A DNA stretch of 64,000 nt from NCBI RefSeq assembly GCF_002804205.1, contig NZ_CP024962.1:1-64000 (forward strand). The letters run 5' to 3'. Below, one piece after another: positions 46,012-55,377 of the stretch (position 1 is the stretch's first letter; each line of letters begins with the position of its first letter). The notes under the pieces were generated by a model, which was not told where the DNA came from, made no database searches, and saw only the letters and a program-made list of their open reading frames with translations. Source of the DNA: Entomoplasma freundtii (lineage in GTDB: Bacteria > Bacillota_I > Bacilli_A > Mycoplasmatales > Mycoplasmataceae). Made by a program: the position numbers and the translations under genes.

Positions 46012-46975
46012 AAAATAGATTAGCATCTTTAAGAATAACGTAATTAACTTTTTTAATATCGGCAACTTTATTACCGCCAGAATAAGAAATTGACGATTGT
46101 AAGTCTTGGGTCATTTCTGTGATAGTTTCAAAAATTGATCCACGAATTTTAATAACTTCCTTTTTTCCTTCAACATAGCGCTTTTCGCCTTTATTGAACT
46201 CACTAGCGCTTCCAAAGTATTCTTTGTAAAGTTCATTATCAATTTCAACTACTTTTCCAGGTGATTCTTGGTGAGCAGCAAATAGCGAACCGACCATTAC
46301 CATGCTGGCTCCAAAGCGAATTGATTTGGCAATATCACCATTAACTCGAATACCTCCATCAGCAATGATGGGTTTCGTAGCTACTTTACTACATCATTTA
46401 ACCGCTGATAATTGTCACCCTCCGGTTCCAAAACCAGTTTTTAATTTTGTGATGCAAACTTTTCCAGGACCAATTCCGACTTTAGTGGCATCAGCACCTC
46501 ATGCCTCAAGGTCTCTCACTCCTTGGGGTGTTCCTACATTTCCAGCGATAATAAACACCTTATCAGCAAATATCTTCCGAATATATTGAATCATGTTTTT
46601 AACACTTTCGGCATGTCCATGAGCAATATCAATCGTGATAAAATCGGGGACTAAGTTTTCTTTATTTAAACTGTCAATCAGTTCATAATCCGCTGGTTTA
46701 ACACCGACAGAAATTGAACTGACCAAATTAGCCTTTTTCATTTTTCGAATGAACCCGACAAAATCAACATTAAAACGGTGCATTACGTAAAAGTAACCGG
46801 CACTTGCTAGTTGAAAAGCTAGGTCTTCGTTAATAATAGTAGCCATGTTGGCAGGAACAACTGGTAGTTTAAAGGTGTGTTTTCCCAATTTAACGCTTGT
46901 GTCACATTCACTTCGCGAAGAAACTATACAAAGTTCGGGAATTAATTGAATATCTTCATAATCAAATGCTTTCAT
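46010..46975 (-). CDS. guaC: GMP reductase
   Basis: Converts GMP to IMP with NADPH, linking guanine salvage to adenine nucleotides. The 321-aa product begins [13 protein letters not shown] and has the IMPDH/GMPR-type loop [11 protein letters not shown] with catalytic C174, then [26 protein letters not shown] and [14 protein letters not shown]. It lacks CBS domains, which separates it from IMP dehydrogenase. Start at ATG 46975; an in-frame upstream ATG at 47032 lies within the leader inverted repeat and is unlikely. Convergent with the ROK kinase gene. Confidence 0.94.
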
Positions 46976-47007
46976 TATTATTTTTTTCTCTACTTTCTGA
47001 TTGATGT

Positions 47008-47076
47008 ACTTTGCAACGCGTGTGGATTGCAAAGTCGATGTTTTAATTATACAAAAAAGTCCTTAAAAAGAGGCAA
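47008..47076 (-). promoter_or_regulatory. guaC promoter with adjoining inverted repeat
   Basis: Minus-strand -35 TTGCCT (47076-47071), 19-nt spacer, perfect -10 TATAAT (47051-47046). Immediately downstream is a 9-bp inverted repeat ACTTTGCAA / TTGCAAAGT with a 10-nt GC-rich spacer (47035-47008), 33 nt before the guaC start. It would lie at about +5 to +32, a good operator or attenuator position. It does not match a purine riboswitch aptamer. Confidence 0.55.
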
Positions 47077-47107
47077 TATTACCACCCCGACGGTGATTAC
47101 TACCTCG

Positions 47108-47761
47108 TTAATTAATGATTTTGGCAAATTCTGCCATTGGTTGGCGAATTTTAGCTTTTTTCGGATGTGGCGATGCTTTCCCAATTGCTAAGGCAATAAC
47201 TGCCATTTCATCTTGCGCTATCAACCCTTTAGTTTGAAGTCATTTGGTGCAAGCTTTTTCGTCAAATCCTCCCAAAGGGCAAGAGTCTAGACCAAGACTT
47301 TCGGCGGCCACCAAACCAACACCTAAGGCAATATAAACTTGCTTCGCACTTCATTCATCGCCAAGTTGAGGATTGTTTTTGTAAAGACCATCATAACGTT
47401 GGTGAAAATTATTTGCATAGATTTGCTTTTTAAAACTATCTTGAGAGTCCGGAAACATGAGGTCAATTGTTTTATCCACAGTTTGACTTTCGACCTTGCT
47501 TCACCGATCAGCGACGAACAAAATAATTTCAGAAGCAGTAACAAAGTTATTTTGATTACCAAAAATAGGGTTTAACTCGGAACGAGTTTTTGATCTTGGA
47601 AATACGAGCACACGATAGTTCAAGGCTCCATAAGCCGAAGGACTTAACCTAACCGATTCTAAAAGACTTTCTAGAACCGATTTTGGTACTTGAAAGGTTT
47701 CATCGAAAACTCGGGCACTATAACGATTGGTCATCAACTTGACAATTTGACAATTTGACAT
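47108..47761 (-). CDS. Nitroreductase-family NAD(P)H flavoprotein
   Basis: A 217-aa FMN-dependent oxidoreductase of the NfsB/nitroreductase fold. Seen: MTNRYSARVFDE (about residues 10-21) and ESVRLSPSAYGALNYRVLVF (FMN phosphate contacts), then QVYIALGVGLVAAESLGLDSCPLGGFD (about 135-162) near the isoalloxazine, and a typical C-terminal IGKASPHPKKAKIR. Physiological substrate unknown; quinone or nitro-compound reduction is usual. AGGAGATTT precedes ATG 47761. TGA at 47501 is Trp, joining two apparent fragments. It lies upstream of guaC in the same direction. Confidence 0.88.
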
Positions 47762-48004
47762 AAATCTCCTTTTTACGTTCAAAAATAATTTTAGCATGTA
47801 AAAAACAGCAAAATATTCGTCCAAGAGAAAGGCAACTCAAAAGTTTATTTTTATTTTCGACAAAAAAGACAATTCCACCGAAAAATAGGACTACTTTTTA
47901 AGATTTATTAATATAAAATAAGGATAAGTTTTATTTTAAATTGACCAGAAAATATTTTTTCCTCTCTTTGAACTGAAACAACTTACTATTACGAGGAGGT
48001 AAAA

Positions 48005-48313
48005 GTGACAAACAATTTTGATAATCGTGGAGATTCAAACTTATTAAATGGGACTTTCCCAGTTGAAAATCTTGACGAAATCGTTTTTAAAACGATTGTA
48101 ACACGTGAAGGGGATGAACATGATTTACTAGAATTTTGAGTAAATCACGATGGTAAAAAAGTGCATTGTATCGCTTGAGATGCTACTGCTAATGCCTTGA
48201 AACAAGCTTTTGATAACCATAAGCCAGAATCAATCACATTGCTTTACAAACACAAACAAAACCGTTTTACGCAAGATGTTGATTACAGCGTACGTCGTTT
48301 CGAACTAAACTAG
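48005..48313 (+). CDS. Small protein of unknown function, GTG start
   Basis: A 102-aa acidic cytosolic protein (MTNNFDNRGDSNLLNG...). No family recognised. A very strong GAGGAGGT site 4 nt before GTG 48005 fixes the start, and TGA codons at two Trp positions (LEFW, CIAW) confirm code 4. Predicted mixed alpha/beta: two short beta pairs (FKTIVTR, LEFWVN, KVHCIAW), a helix NALKQAFDNH, then beta ITLLYKHK and VRRFELN. It stands alone between the nitroreductase leader and tatD. Highly expressed, judging by the ribosome-binding site. Confidence 0.72.
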
Positions 48314-48458
48314 TTATAGAATCAAAAACCTAAGTACCTAATAAATAAAATAATTTAATCGATATTATTCGCTTTTGGAATAATCCTAAATCGCTTACTT
48401 AGTTAAGCCAATAGATAAACTAAGATTAATTGCTATTTAATCGGGATTCGGAATTGAT

Positions 48459-48490
48459 AAAAACTTCCTTCATTTTGAAGGAAGTTTTTA
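48459..48490. terminator. Hairpin between the 102-aa gene and tatD
   Basis: 14-bp arms AAAAACTTCCTTCA / TGAAGGAAGTTTTT with TTT loop. It lies 146 nt after the small gene and only 22 nt before the tatD start, so it could end the first transcript or act as a leader attenuator. Confidence 0.75.
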
Positions 48491-48511
48491 AAATAAGGAG
48501 AAAATTCTTCA

Positions 48512-49312
48512 ATGGATAAAAATTTAATTTTTGATGCTCACACCCATTTTAATGATGGCTCATATGCTGACGAAGGTTTTGAGATAAAAACCCTAGTTAA
48601 AGAAGCCCAAGAGGCTGGAGTTGGTTACTTTCTCAATTGTGCCTTTGATTTAGAGTCATCTAAATTAGCTTTAGAGCAAGCAACAGCTTATCCCAATATG
48701 TTTGTGGCAGTAGGGATTCATCCGATGGATGTCCACAATTTCCCCAAAGCAGCTCTAGAAGAGGTAGCGAGACTCGCTAAATCGCCGAAAGTTGTTGCAA
48801 TTGGTGAAGTGGGATTAGATTATTATTGAGCCAAAGAACACCGTGAACTCCAAAAAGAATGGTTTAAGGCTCAAATTGACATTGCTCGTAAAAATAACCT
48901 AACATTAATGATGCATATTCGTGATGCGAAGGATAACTATGAAGCTTACGATGATGCTTTAGAAATTATCAAGAGTCTTCCGGCACCAAGAATGATTGTT
49001 CATTGTTTCTCAGCCAATGAAACTTATGCCCAAAAGTTTTTAGACTTAGGTTGCTATATTAATATCGGAGGTGCAGTTACTTTCAAAAATGCGAAAGATT
49101 TACAAACGGCTGCTAAAATGATTCCACTAAATCGCTTATTAGTGGAAACAGATGCTCCTTACTTAACTCCTCATCCTTTAAGGGGACAAAAAAATTTTCC
49201 GAAATACATCTCCTATACTGTCGCAAAAATTGCTGATTTAAAAAACTTAACGCCAAAGGAAATAATAAAGCATACGACAGAGAACGCTTTTCAAGTTTTT
49301 AATTTAAAATAA
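48512..49312 (+). CDS. tatD: TatD-family metal-dependent deoxyribonuclease, copy 1
   Basis: A 266-aa amidohydrolase-fold nuclease. Metal ligands are visible in FDAHTHFND (residues 8-16), AIGEVGLDYYW (E near 103), MMHIRD (about 134), VHCFSAN and LVETDAPYLTPHPLRG (D near 213). TatD/YcfH proteins act as 3'-5' exonucleases on DNA, with roles in DNA turnover and repair. ATG 48512 follows AAGGAG. A second related gene follows 22 nt later, so this is a tandem duplication. Confidence 0.92.
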
Positions 49313-49334
49313 AAATAGAAAAAGAGGAAAAAAT

Positions 49335-50138
49335 ATGGCTGGAATTTACGATGTCCATTGTCATCTAAATGACAATCTTTACATCGAATTAGACATCTCT
49401 TCTAGTGAGTTGGTGCGTGATGCTAAAGATTCTGGAATTGATTTATTAAATTGTGTCGGCTATGATGTGAAATCATCAAAATTAGCCATCATTCAAGCAG
49501 AAAAGAATTCCCAAGTTTATGCCCTAGTAGGAATCCATCCTAACGAAGCGCATTTATTTAGTGATGAAGCAGTTGAACAAATCGATTTTTTAGCGAATGC
49601 TAATAAAGTTGTTGGAATTGGAGAGATTGGTTTAGATTATTCTCGAAGCAAACGTTATAAAGATAGACAACGCAAAATCTTTCGAGATCAATTAAATCTT
49701 GCTATCAAGCACAATTTGCCGGTTTGTTTACATTTTCATGATGATGGTAGTGACCAAGTTTATCGTGATGGTTTAAAAATTTTAAAAGAGTTCCCTAAAC
49801 TAAAGGGCGCAATGCTTCACTCCTTTGCTGGACCATGAGCAGTTGCTGAAGAATTTTTAAATCTTGGTTGCTACTTATCGTTTAATGGCGATATTACCAA
49901 TAACAAAAATATGCGCGAGGCAGCAACAAGAATTCCTTGAAATAGGATGCTAGTTGAGTCGGATGCGCCTTACAAAGCGCCGCGTCCTTACGAAAAGAAA
50001 ATTAATTACCCCCGTTTCCTACCTGTGGTTATTAATGTAATTGCCAGTTTACGTAATGTTTCGTCTGAGGTGGTAATTGCGACTACTAGTGATAATGGAA
50101 GAGAATTGTTTGGTTTGAATGGAAAAAAAGATGCTTAA
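49335..50138 (+). CDS. TatD-family metal-dependent deoxyribonuclease, copy 2
   Basis: A 267-aa paralogue of the preceding gene with the same motif order: YDVHCHLND (residues 5-13), VGIGEIGLDYSRSKR, CLHFHDDG (where copy 1 has MMHIRD), MLHSFAG, and VESDAPYKAPRPYEKK. The differences at metal-site flanks (HCH for HTH, HFHDD for HIRD) show it has diverged, so substrate or expression may differ. GAGG precedes ATG 49335. Its stop TAA lies inside a perfect palindrome shared with the convergent gene. Confidence 0.9.
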
Positions 50139-50164
50139 GTGTTAACACTTAAGCATCTTTTTTT
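50123..50164. terminator. 42-bp perfect palindrome joining two gene ends
   Basis: Two 21-nt arms without spacer, centred at GTTAAC, with A7 and T7 ends. It contains the last codons and stop of both convergent genes; because of the symmetry both proteins end in KKDA. Confidence 0.92.
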
Positions 50165-50562
50165 GAATGAAGTTCTTGGTATTCCATATAAGCTTCTTGA
50201 TCAATAAAATCATCTTCATGATGTTCTGATTGAATTTTTTGACGAATAAGGAAGAAAGCAATTCCCTGAACAATCATCCCAATTATCGGCAATATAAATC
50301 CCAAGAGAAGAACAAAAAGATAACCTGGCTCTATACCAAAGCTATTTGAATCATTAGTAATCATTAAAACGATACCAAGTATAAAACACATAATACCAAG
50401 AACGACACAAATTCCTAGAAAAATAAAGAATCACTTCAAAGTTTTAAATAACCTTGTTTTGCAACCACGGTGGACTAAAGTCTTTTTCCAACGCTGTTGC
50501 AAATTATCTTCTACTAACTGATAACTTTTAATGGCTCTTTTACAAAGGTAACAAGTTTCCAT
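50149..50562 (-). CDS. Small membrane protein with CxxC motif
   Basis: A 137-aa protein of unknown function. It begins METCYLCKRA, a CxxC knuckle, then a basic stretch and two TM helices (about residues 46-66 and 78-108), and an acidic C-terminal tail (HHEDDFIDQEAYMEYQEL). ATG 50562 is 11 nt after the ABC-F stop with AAAAGGA before it, so it is probably translated from the ABC-F transcript. One TGA Trp joins its two parts (KWFFIFLG). Confidence 0.75.
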
Positions 50563-50573
50563 TACATTCCTTT

Positions 50574-52109
50574 TTAATCAATAAAGTCTTCAAAATTTAA
50601 TACTTTATCAGCCCATTGAGTTTCGAAGTTACTATCATGGGTGGTAATTAAAACAGTACCCGGAAACTCCTGAATAGCTTCTAATAGGGCTTCTTTAGCC
50701 AAAACGTCAATGTGGTTCGTAGGCTCATCTAAAATTAACAAACTATTTGGTTCTAAACTTAAAGCGGCTAACTTTACTTTTGTTTGTTCACCTCCAGATA
50801 AACTCTTAAGAGGGTTCATCATTAACTCTGATTTCACTCCAAATTTACCAATCGTAGCTCGAACTTCGCCTTCTAACATTTCGGGATGAAGGTGCATTAG
50901 ATAACTAATCGGAGTTTCCTCATGAAAACTTTCTACCTGGTGAAAGTAAGCAATATCGACACCATTTCCGATTTTTAATTCCCCATTTAAAGGTTTTAGT
51001 AAACCAGCAATCGTATTTAAGAAAGTTGTTTTTCCAATTCCATTATGACCCTTAACGATTCATTTTTGGCCTTCTCTTAATTGGAAGGTAAGTGGATTAA
51101 TTAGTGGAATTTGATAACCAATTTCTAATTTTTTTGCATCGACAATAATAGCGGTTCCGGGACGACGATATTTAAAACTCATTTTTGGTTTAACCAATTT
51201 AGAATGAGCTTGAAGAACATCCATTTTGTCTAATTGCTTTTGGCGCGATTGGGCGCTTCGGGCTGTTGAAGCACGAGCGGCATTACGGGCAACATAATCT
51301 TTTAATTTTGCGATTTTTTCTTGTTGGCTTTGTCGGGCCGACTCATATTGTGAGGCCTTTAAGGCTGAAAGTTCTAGGTACTTATCGTAGTTTCCGACGT
51401 AACGGTTCAGCTCTTGGTTTTCCACCGCATAAATAATACTTACTGTTTTATTAATAAAATCTACATCATGGGATACAAGAAGAAAAGCGTTTTCGTAGCT
51501 TTGTAAAAACTTCGCCAATCATTCCACTTGAGCGACGTCTAAAAAGTTAGTAGGCTCATCAAGCAAAATAAAGTCATCATTTTTTAACAATAATTTTGCC
51601 AAAATTATTTTTCCACGTTGACCGCCTGATAATTGGTCTAAACGTTTTTCAAGATTGCCAATGTCAATCCCAAGACCATTAACGAGGTTACCAATTTTTT
51701 TATCAATTTCGTAAAAACCAAGAATTGATAATTCTTCTTGCCAGGAAAGAGCCTTGGTTAATTCGCTTTCTTGATAATCAACACTCATTTTTTCATAAAC
51801 ATCATTAATTTTGGCTTCCAGTTGGTAAAGTTCTTGGAAGGTATCTTTTAAATAAGCTTCGACTGTCTGACTCCCATCCAAGTCTTGATGTTGGTCAAGG
51901 TAACCAATTTTTGCCTTGGGATGAAGCTCAATAGTTCCATGATCAGGGGTCGCTTTTTGGGCAATCAAATTTAACAAGGTTGTTTTTCCGGTTCCGTTCG
52001 GTCCAACTAAGCCAACATGTTCACCTTTATTAACTCTCATATTGGCTTCACGGTAAAGAATCTTTCCGCCGTTTTGGTGTCCTAAATTTTCAATATTAAT
52101 TAAACTCAT
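50574..52109 (-). CDS. ABC-F ribosome-associated ATPase
   Basis: A 511-aa protein with two ABC domains and no TM segments, the mark of ABC-F translation factors that bind the ribosomal E-site. First domain: GPNGTGKTT (about residues 35-43), LSGGQRGK, LLDEPTNFLD. Second: GHNGIGKTT, SLSGGEQTKVK, LLILDEPTNHID. The inter-domain linker is basic (YVARNAARASTARSAQSRQK, about 260-279), as in members that touch P-site tRNA. Some ABC-F proteins protect ribosomes from antibiotics, but that cannot be told from sequence. Two TGA Trp codons join three apparent pieces. Promoter found upstream. Confidence 0.93.
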
Positions 52110-52144
52110 GTTAATTGATCACTCTCTTATCTTTCATTGCATAA

Positions 52145-52173
52145 ATTATAATTTAATTCCTATCTAAAGGCAA
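52145..52173 (-). promoter_or_regulatory. Promoter of the ABC-F gene
   Basis: Minus-strand TTGCCT, exactly 17 nt, then perfect TATAAT, 36 nt before the ABC-F ATG. The -35 word matches that of guaC in this window. Confidence 0.7.
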
Positions 52174-52296
52174 AAATGGAGGTTTGGCACTTAAAATTCG
52201 CGTTCTTCTTGTTATTTGTTTGTCACTCTTTTTACTTTTAGCAGGCTTTTCCAAAGATAGATAACCAAAATTTGTAAAATCAAGTAAGAGGTTAAA

Positions 52297-52719
52297 ATGA
52301 AAAAACGTGATAAATCAACCTTAACACCTTGAGAAAAACATATTACCCAAGAAAAGGGAACTGAGCCACCTTTTCAAAATGCTTATTGGAACCATAAGGA
52401 AAAGGGTATCTATGTCGATATCGTGACTGGAGAACCTTTATTTACATCCAATGACAAATTTGATTCTGGTTGTGGCTGACCGAGTTTTACTAAACCAATT
52501 AAGTCTGAAAAAATTAACCATCATGCCGATTATTCGCACGGCATGGTACGAACAGAAGTAACTAGCCAATCAAGTAATAACCATCTTGGTCATGTTTTTG
52601 ATGATGGACCAAAAGAACATGGAGGCAAACGTTATTGTATTAATTCTGCTGCCATTCGTTTTGTGCCGAAAAAGGATATGGTTGAAGAAGGTTATGGAGA
52701 CTATCTAGATTTAATATAA
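52297..52719 (+). CDS. msrB: Peptide methionine (R)-sulfoxide reductase
   Basis: Repairs oxidised methionine (R-sulfoxide) in proteins. The 140-aa product shows GCGWPSFTKPI (about residues 53-63), [19 protein letters not shown] and the catalytic cysteine in [11 protein letters not shown] (C114). The structural CxxC zinc pairs of some MsrB are absent. AGAGG precedes ATG 52297. Peroxide from GlpO gives a plausible need for it. Its last 80 bases overlap a convergent ORF on the minus strand. Confidence 0.95.
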
Positions 52720-52984
52720 AAATTTTATTTATTCCTTTTTCTTTTGTTATTGCTAAATCCAAGCATAAATTAATATCAAAATCAAAGTGTTTATCTTCTG
52801 GATTAACCGCGATAAGGTTGGTTTTTTTACTTCCAATAAAATGGGTTTGGAAGGTAATTTTTTCTGAGTCACTAGTTTTGATATTTTTTCTTAATTGGTT
52901 AAGAAAAAATATTGCCAAAGCCATTTCTTTTTTATAACCGTTCCTACTTTTGTATTCTAGATTATCTTTTTTTCTACTTTGCAT
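52640..52984 (-). pseudogene. Probable truncated gene overlapping msrB
   Basis: A 114-aa ORF with a fair start (GGTGGAAATAAAATG). The first 90 residues look like a real soluble protein: KSRNGYKKEMALAIFFLNQL, FIGSKKTNLIAVNP, HFDFDINLCLDL. The GS..TN...DFDIN pattern is reminiscent of nucleotidyltransferase-type domains, but this is weak. The last 25 codons run antisense through the end of msrB, which is unlikely to be native. I read it as the 5' remnant of a longer gene. It could also be an intact small gene. Confidence 0.45.
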
Positions 52985-53143
52985 TTTATTTCCACCATTT
53001 CTATGTCACGATTCTTATTTAAGAATCGTATTATCGTACCTTTATCGATATATCTTTTCAACCTTTTTTCATCACTTTTTTAATTTTGAAGAACTATTTT
53101 CCTTCGCAAAGAGCAGTTTGTTAAAATAAACCCGAGGTAGAAT

Positions 53144-53593
53144 ATGAAGAGTGGAAAAAGAGTTTTTCACGATCTCTATGAGCATCATTGGGCTAACGAC
53201 ACTTTGTCGCCGTTGTCGCTTGGAAGATATGAAAAACTAGCAAATAAAATGGTAGCTGAAGACGAAACTGTTTATTCAGCTTTATTAGGGCAAGGAAGCA
53301 GTCTTAGCCTAACAAACCAAGTTATTTTGGTATTAGCTACTAATAAAAATTTAATCGTGAGGCGCCAAACTGGGGACATTCGTTCAAAGGATTTAATAAT
53401 TCCTTATGCGAGGTTTAAAAGTTTGACTTTACTCCGTGATTCTCATAATTATCATCGTTACTATGCTAAACTTCGGTATCGAACCCACCGATTTGGGAAG
53501 ATACGTGTCTTAAAATTTGAAATCCTTGACCCAACTTCAGCCTTTCACTTTGAAGAATTTGTGGAACAAAAATCAGCCAAAAATAATCATTAA
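53144..53593 (+). CDS. Hypothetical protein, possible bacterial PH-like domain
   Basis: A 149-aa soluble protein, unrecognised. The start is fixed by GAGGTAGAAT before ATG 53144. A helical first third is followed by a run of predicted beta strands (VILVLATNKNLIVRRQTG, IIPYARFKSLTLLRD, YYAKLRYRTHRFGKIRVLKFEIL) and a C-terminal helix (SAFHFEEFVEQK). This strand-then-helix order resembles bacterial PH-like domains, which I cannot confirm. No TGA Trp. It stands alone between the msrB region and prs. Confidence 0.7.
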   Translation: MKSGKRVFHDLYEHHWANDTLSPLSLGRYEKLANKMVAEDETVYSALLGQGSSLSLTNQVILVLATNKNLIVRRQTGDIRSKDLIIPYARFKSLTLLRDSHNYHRYYAKLRYRTHRFGKIRVLKFEILDPTSAFHFEEFVEQKSAKNNH

Positions 53594-53693
53594 TCCCGTT
53601 TTTTCGGTTATTTTTTGCGTTTTTGTAGTCTGAAAAGTTTTCATTTTTTAGAAAAAATTATATCATTTTAAATGTAGAGATTGAGGATAAGAG

Positions 53694-54752
53694 ATGAACG
53701 AACAACAGGCCCATCCGGCCAACAATGAAGGCGAAATCAATATTTTTAGCCTAAGCGCAAGTAAAAAACTAACAGATGAAGTTTGCAAAATTTTAAATAT
53801 TGAACCAAAACGAATTGATACAATTCGTTTTGCCGATGGTGAAATTTTGACCCAAGCTTTAGATTCAGTACGAGGGAAAGATGTTTATTTAATTCAGTCA
53901 ACTAATTCTCCTGTAAATGATAATTTAATGGAATTATTAATTGCTATTGACGCTTTAAAGAGGGGAAGCGCTCAAACAATCAATGTTGTCTTGCCCTATT
54001 ATGGTTATGCTCGCCAAGACCGTAAGGCAAAAGGACGCCAACCAATTACGGCTAAATTAGTAGCAGATTTATTAACTACTGCTGGGGCCGATCGGGTAAT
54101 TACTATCGATATTCACTCACAACAAATTATGGGATTTTTTAACATTCCGATGGATAATTTTTCAGCAGCTCAAACACTAGCTCGCGAAATTATTGACACG
54201 ATTATTGATGAACATTTAGATCCGAAAAACTGTATTTTAGTTTCACCGGACCATGGTGGTTTAACCCGTGTCCATAAAGTTGATTCTTATACTGGTTCAA
54301 TGACCGATGGAGTAGCCGTAATTGCAAAACGTCGTCCCGAACCAAATAAAGCTGAAGTTGAGTTTGTCCTTGGTGATATTAAAGGGAAAACTTGCTTTAT
54401 TGTCGATGACATGATTGATACTGGAGGCACAATTATCAATGGAGCCAAAGCCTTAAAAGAGGCAGGGGCGAAAGAAGTTTATATTTTTGCTTCGCATGGT
54501 GTTTTTAGTGGTCAGGCTCCCCAAAAAATGGAACAAGCCATTAAAGAAGGTATTATCAAACAAGTGGTGGTCACAAATACTATTGATATTCCTAAAGATC
54601 GTCAATTTAAAGGCTTAAAAGTGGTTTCGATTGCTCATATGTTAGCTGATATGATTAAGGCTTCAGTTAATAAGCATTCTTTAACGCAAGTTTATAATGA
54701 TGAGCAAGCAGAAATTTTCACCCACATTAACCGTTATTTAAAAAAAGACTAG
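53694..54752 (+). CDS. prs: Ribose-phosphate pyrophosphokinase
   Basis: Makes PRPP from ribose-5-phosphate and ATP, the key donor for purine and pyrimidine salvage. The 352-aa product has RFADGE (about residues 44-49), LPYYGYARQDRKAKGRQPIT, TIDIHSQQIMGFF and the PRPP-binding FIVDDMIDTGGTI (about 234-246). It is about 30 residues longer than many homologues, mainly at a 14-residue N-terminal extension and the C-terminus. GAGGATAAG precedes ATG 53694. First of prs-pth-metG (17 and 44 nt gaps). Confidence 0.95.
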   Translation: MNEQQAHPANNEGEINIFSLSASKKLTDEVCKILNIEPKRIDTIRFADGEILTQALDSVRGKDVYLIQSTNSPVNDNLMELLIAIDALKRGSAQTINVVLPYYGYARQDRKAKGRQPITAKLVADLLTTAGADRVITIDIHSQQIMGFFNIPMDNFSAAQTLAREIIDTIIDEHLDPKNCILVSPDHGGLTRVHKVDSYTGSMTDGVAVIAKRRPEPNKAEVEFVLGDIKGKTCFIVDDMIDTGGTIINGAKALKEAGAKEVYIFASHGVFSGQAPQKMEQAIKEGIIKQVVVTNTIDIPKDRQFKGLKVVSIAHMLADMIKASVNKHSLTQVYNDEQAEIFTHINRYLKKD

Positions 54753-54769
54753 AAGACTAAGGTTAGATT

Positions 54770-55333
54770 ATGAAATTGATTGTTGGCTTAGGTAACCCGG
54801 GGTCAGAGTACACAAAAACAAGGCATAATGCCGGTTTTTTGATGCTTGATTTGTTGTTAGACCACTATGGTTATTTACAAAAGAAAAGTGAGCATCAAGC
54901 AATCACTTACTTATCCATTGTTAATGGCGAAAAGGTGCTTTTTGCTTATCCACAGACTTATATGAATAATTCGGGCTATAGTGTGCAAAGTTTGGCGCAA
55001 TATTATAAAATTCCCCAAGAAGACATTTTAATAATTCATGATGAGAAGGATTTTTCTATTGGTAAAAACCAATTCCGACTTCAAGGAAGTGCTGGAGGGC
55101 ACAATGGTCTCAAAAGTATTATTCAACAATTGGGAAACCAAAATTTCAAACGTTTAAGGTTAGGAATTGGCAAACCTCCAGTACCCAGCCAACCATTAGC
55201 TAGTTGGGTACTTGCTAATTTTAATAATGAAGATTTTGCTAAACTCACAAAAAGTTTTGAATCTTTAAAAACTTTTTTAAATGATTGGACGCAAAACCCT
55301 AATTTTCAACAAATTATGACTCGTTATAATTAA
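54770..55333 (+). CDS. pth: Peptidyl-tRNA hydrolase
   Basis: Frees tRNAs from dropped peptidyl-tRNA. The 187-aa product has [19 protein letters not shown] (catalytic H near residue 20), [19 protein letters not shown] (catalytic-region D near 92), and [12 protein letters not shown] (about 109-120). Length and motif order are standard. It is encoded between prs and metG and probably co-transcribed with both. Confidence 0.96.
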   Translation: MKLIVGLGNPGSEYTKTRHNAGFLMLDLLLDHYGYLQKKSEHQAITYLSIVNGEKVLFAYPQTYMNNSGYSVQSLAQYYKIPQEDILIIHDEKDFSIGKNQFRLQGSAGGHNGLKSIIQQLGNQNFKRLRLGIGKPPVPSQPLASWVLANFNNEDFAKLTKSFESLKTFLNDWTQNPNFQQIMTRYN

Positions 55334-55377
55334 TATTTTTCGCTATTCATCAATGCCTATCAGAAAGAGGAAAACAT

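Noticed and set aside
47001-47107. Purine riboswitch in the guaC leader
   Set aside because: The conserved aptamer loop and junction words are missing; only a simple inverted repeat is present.
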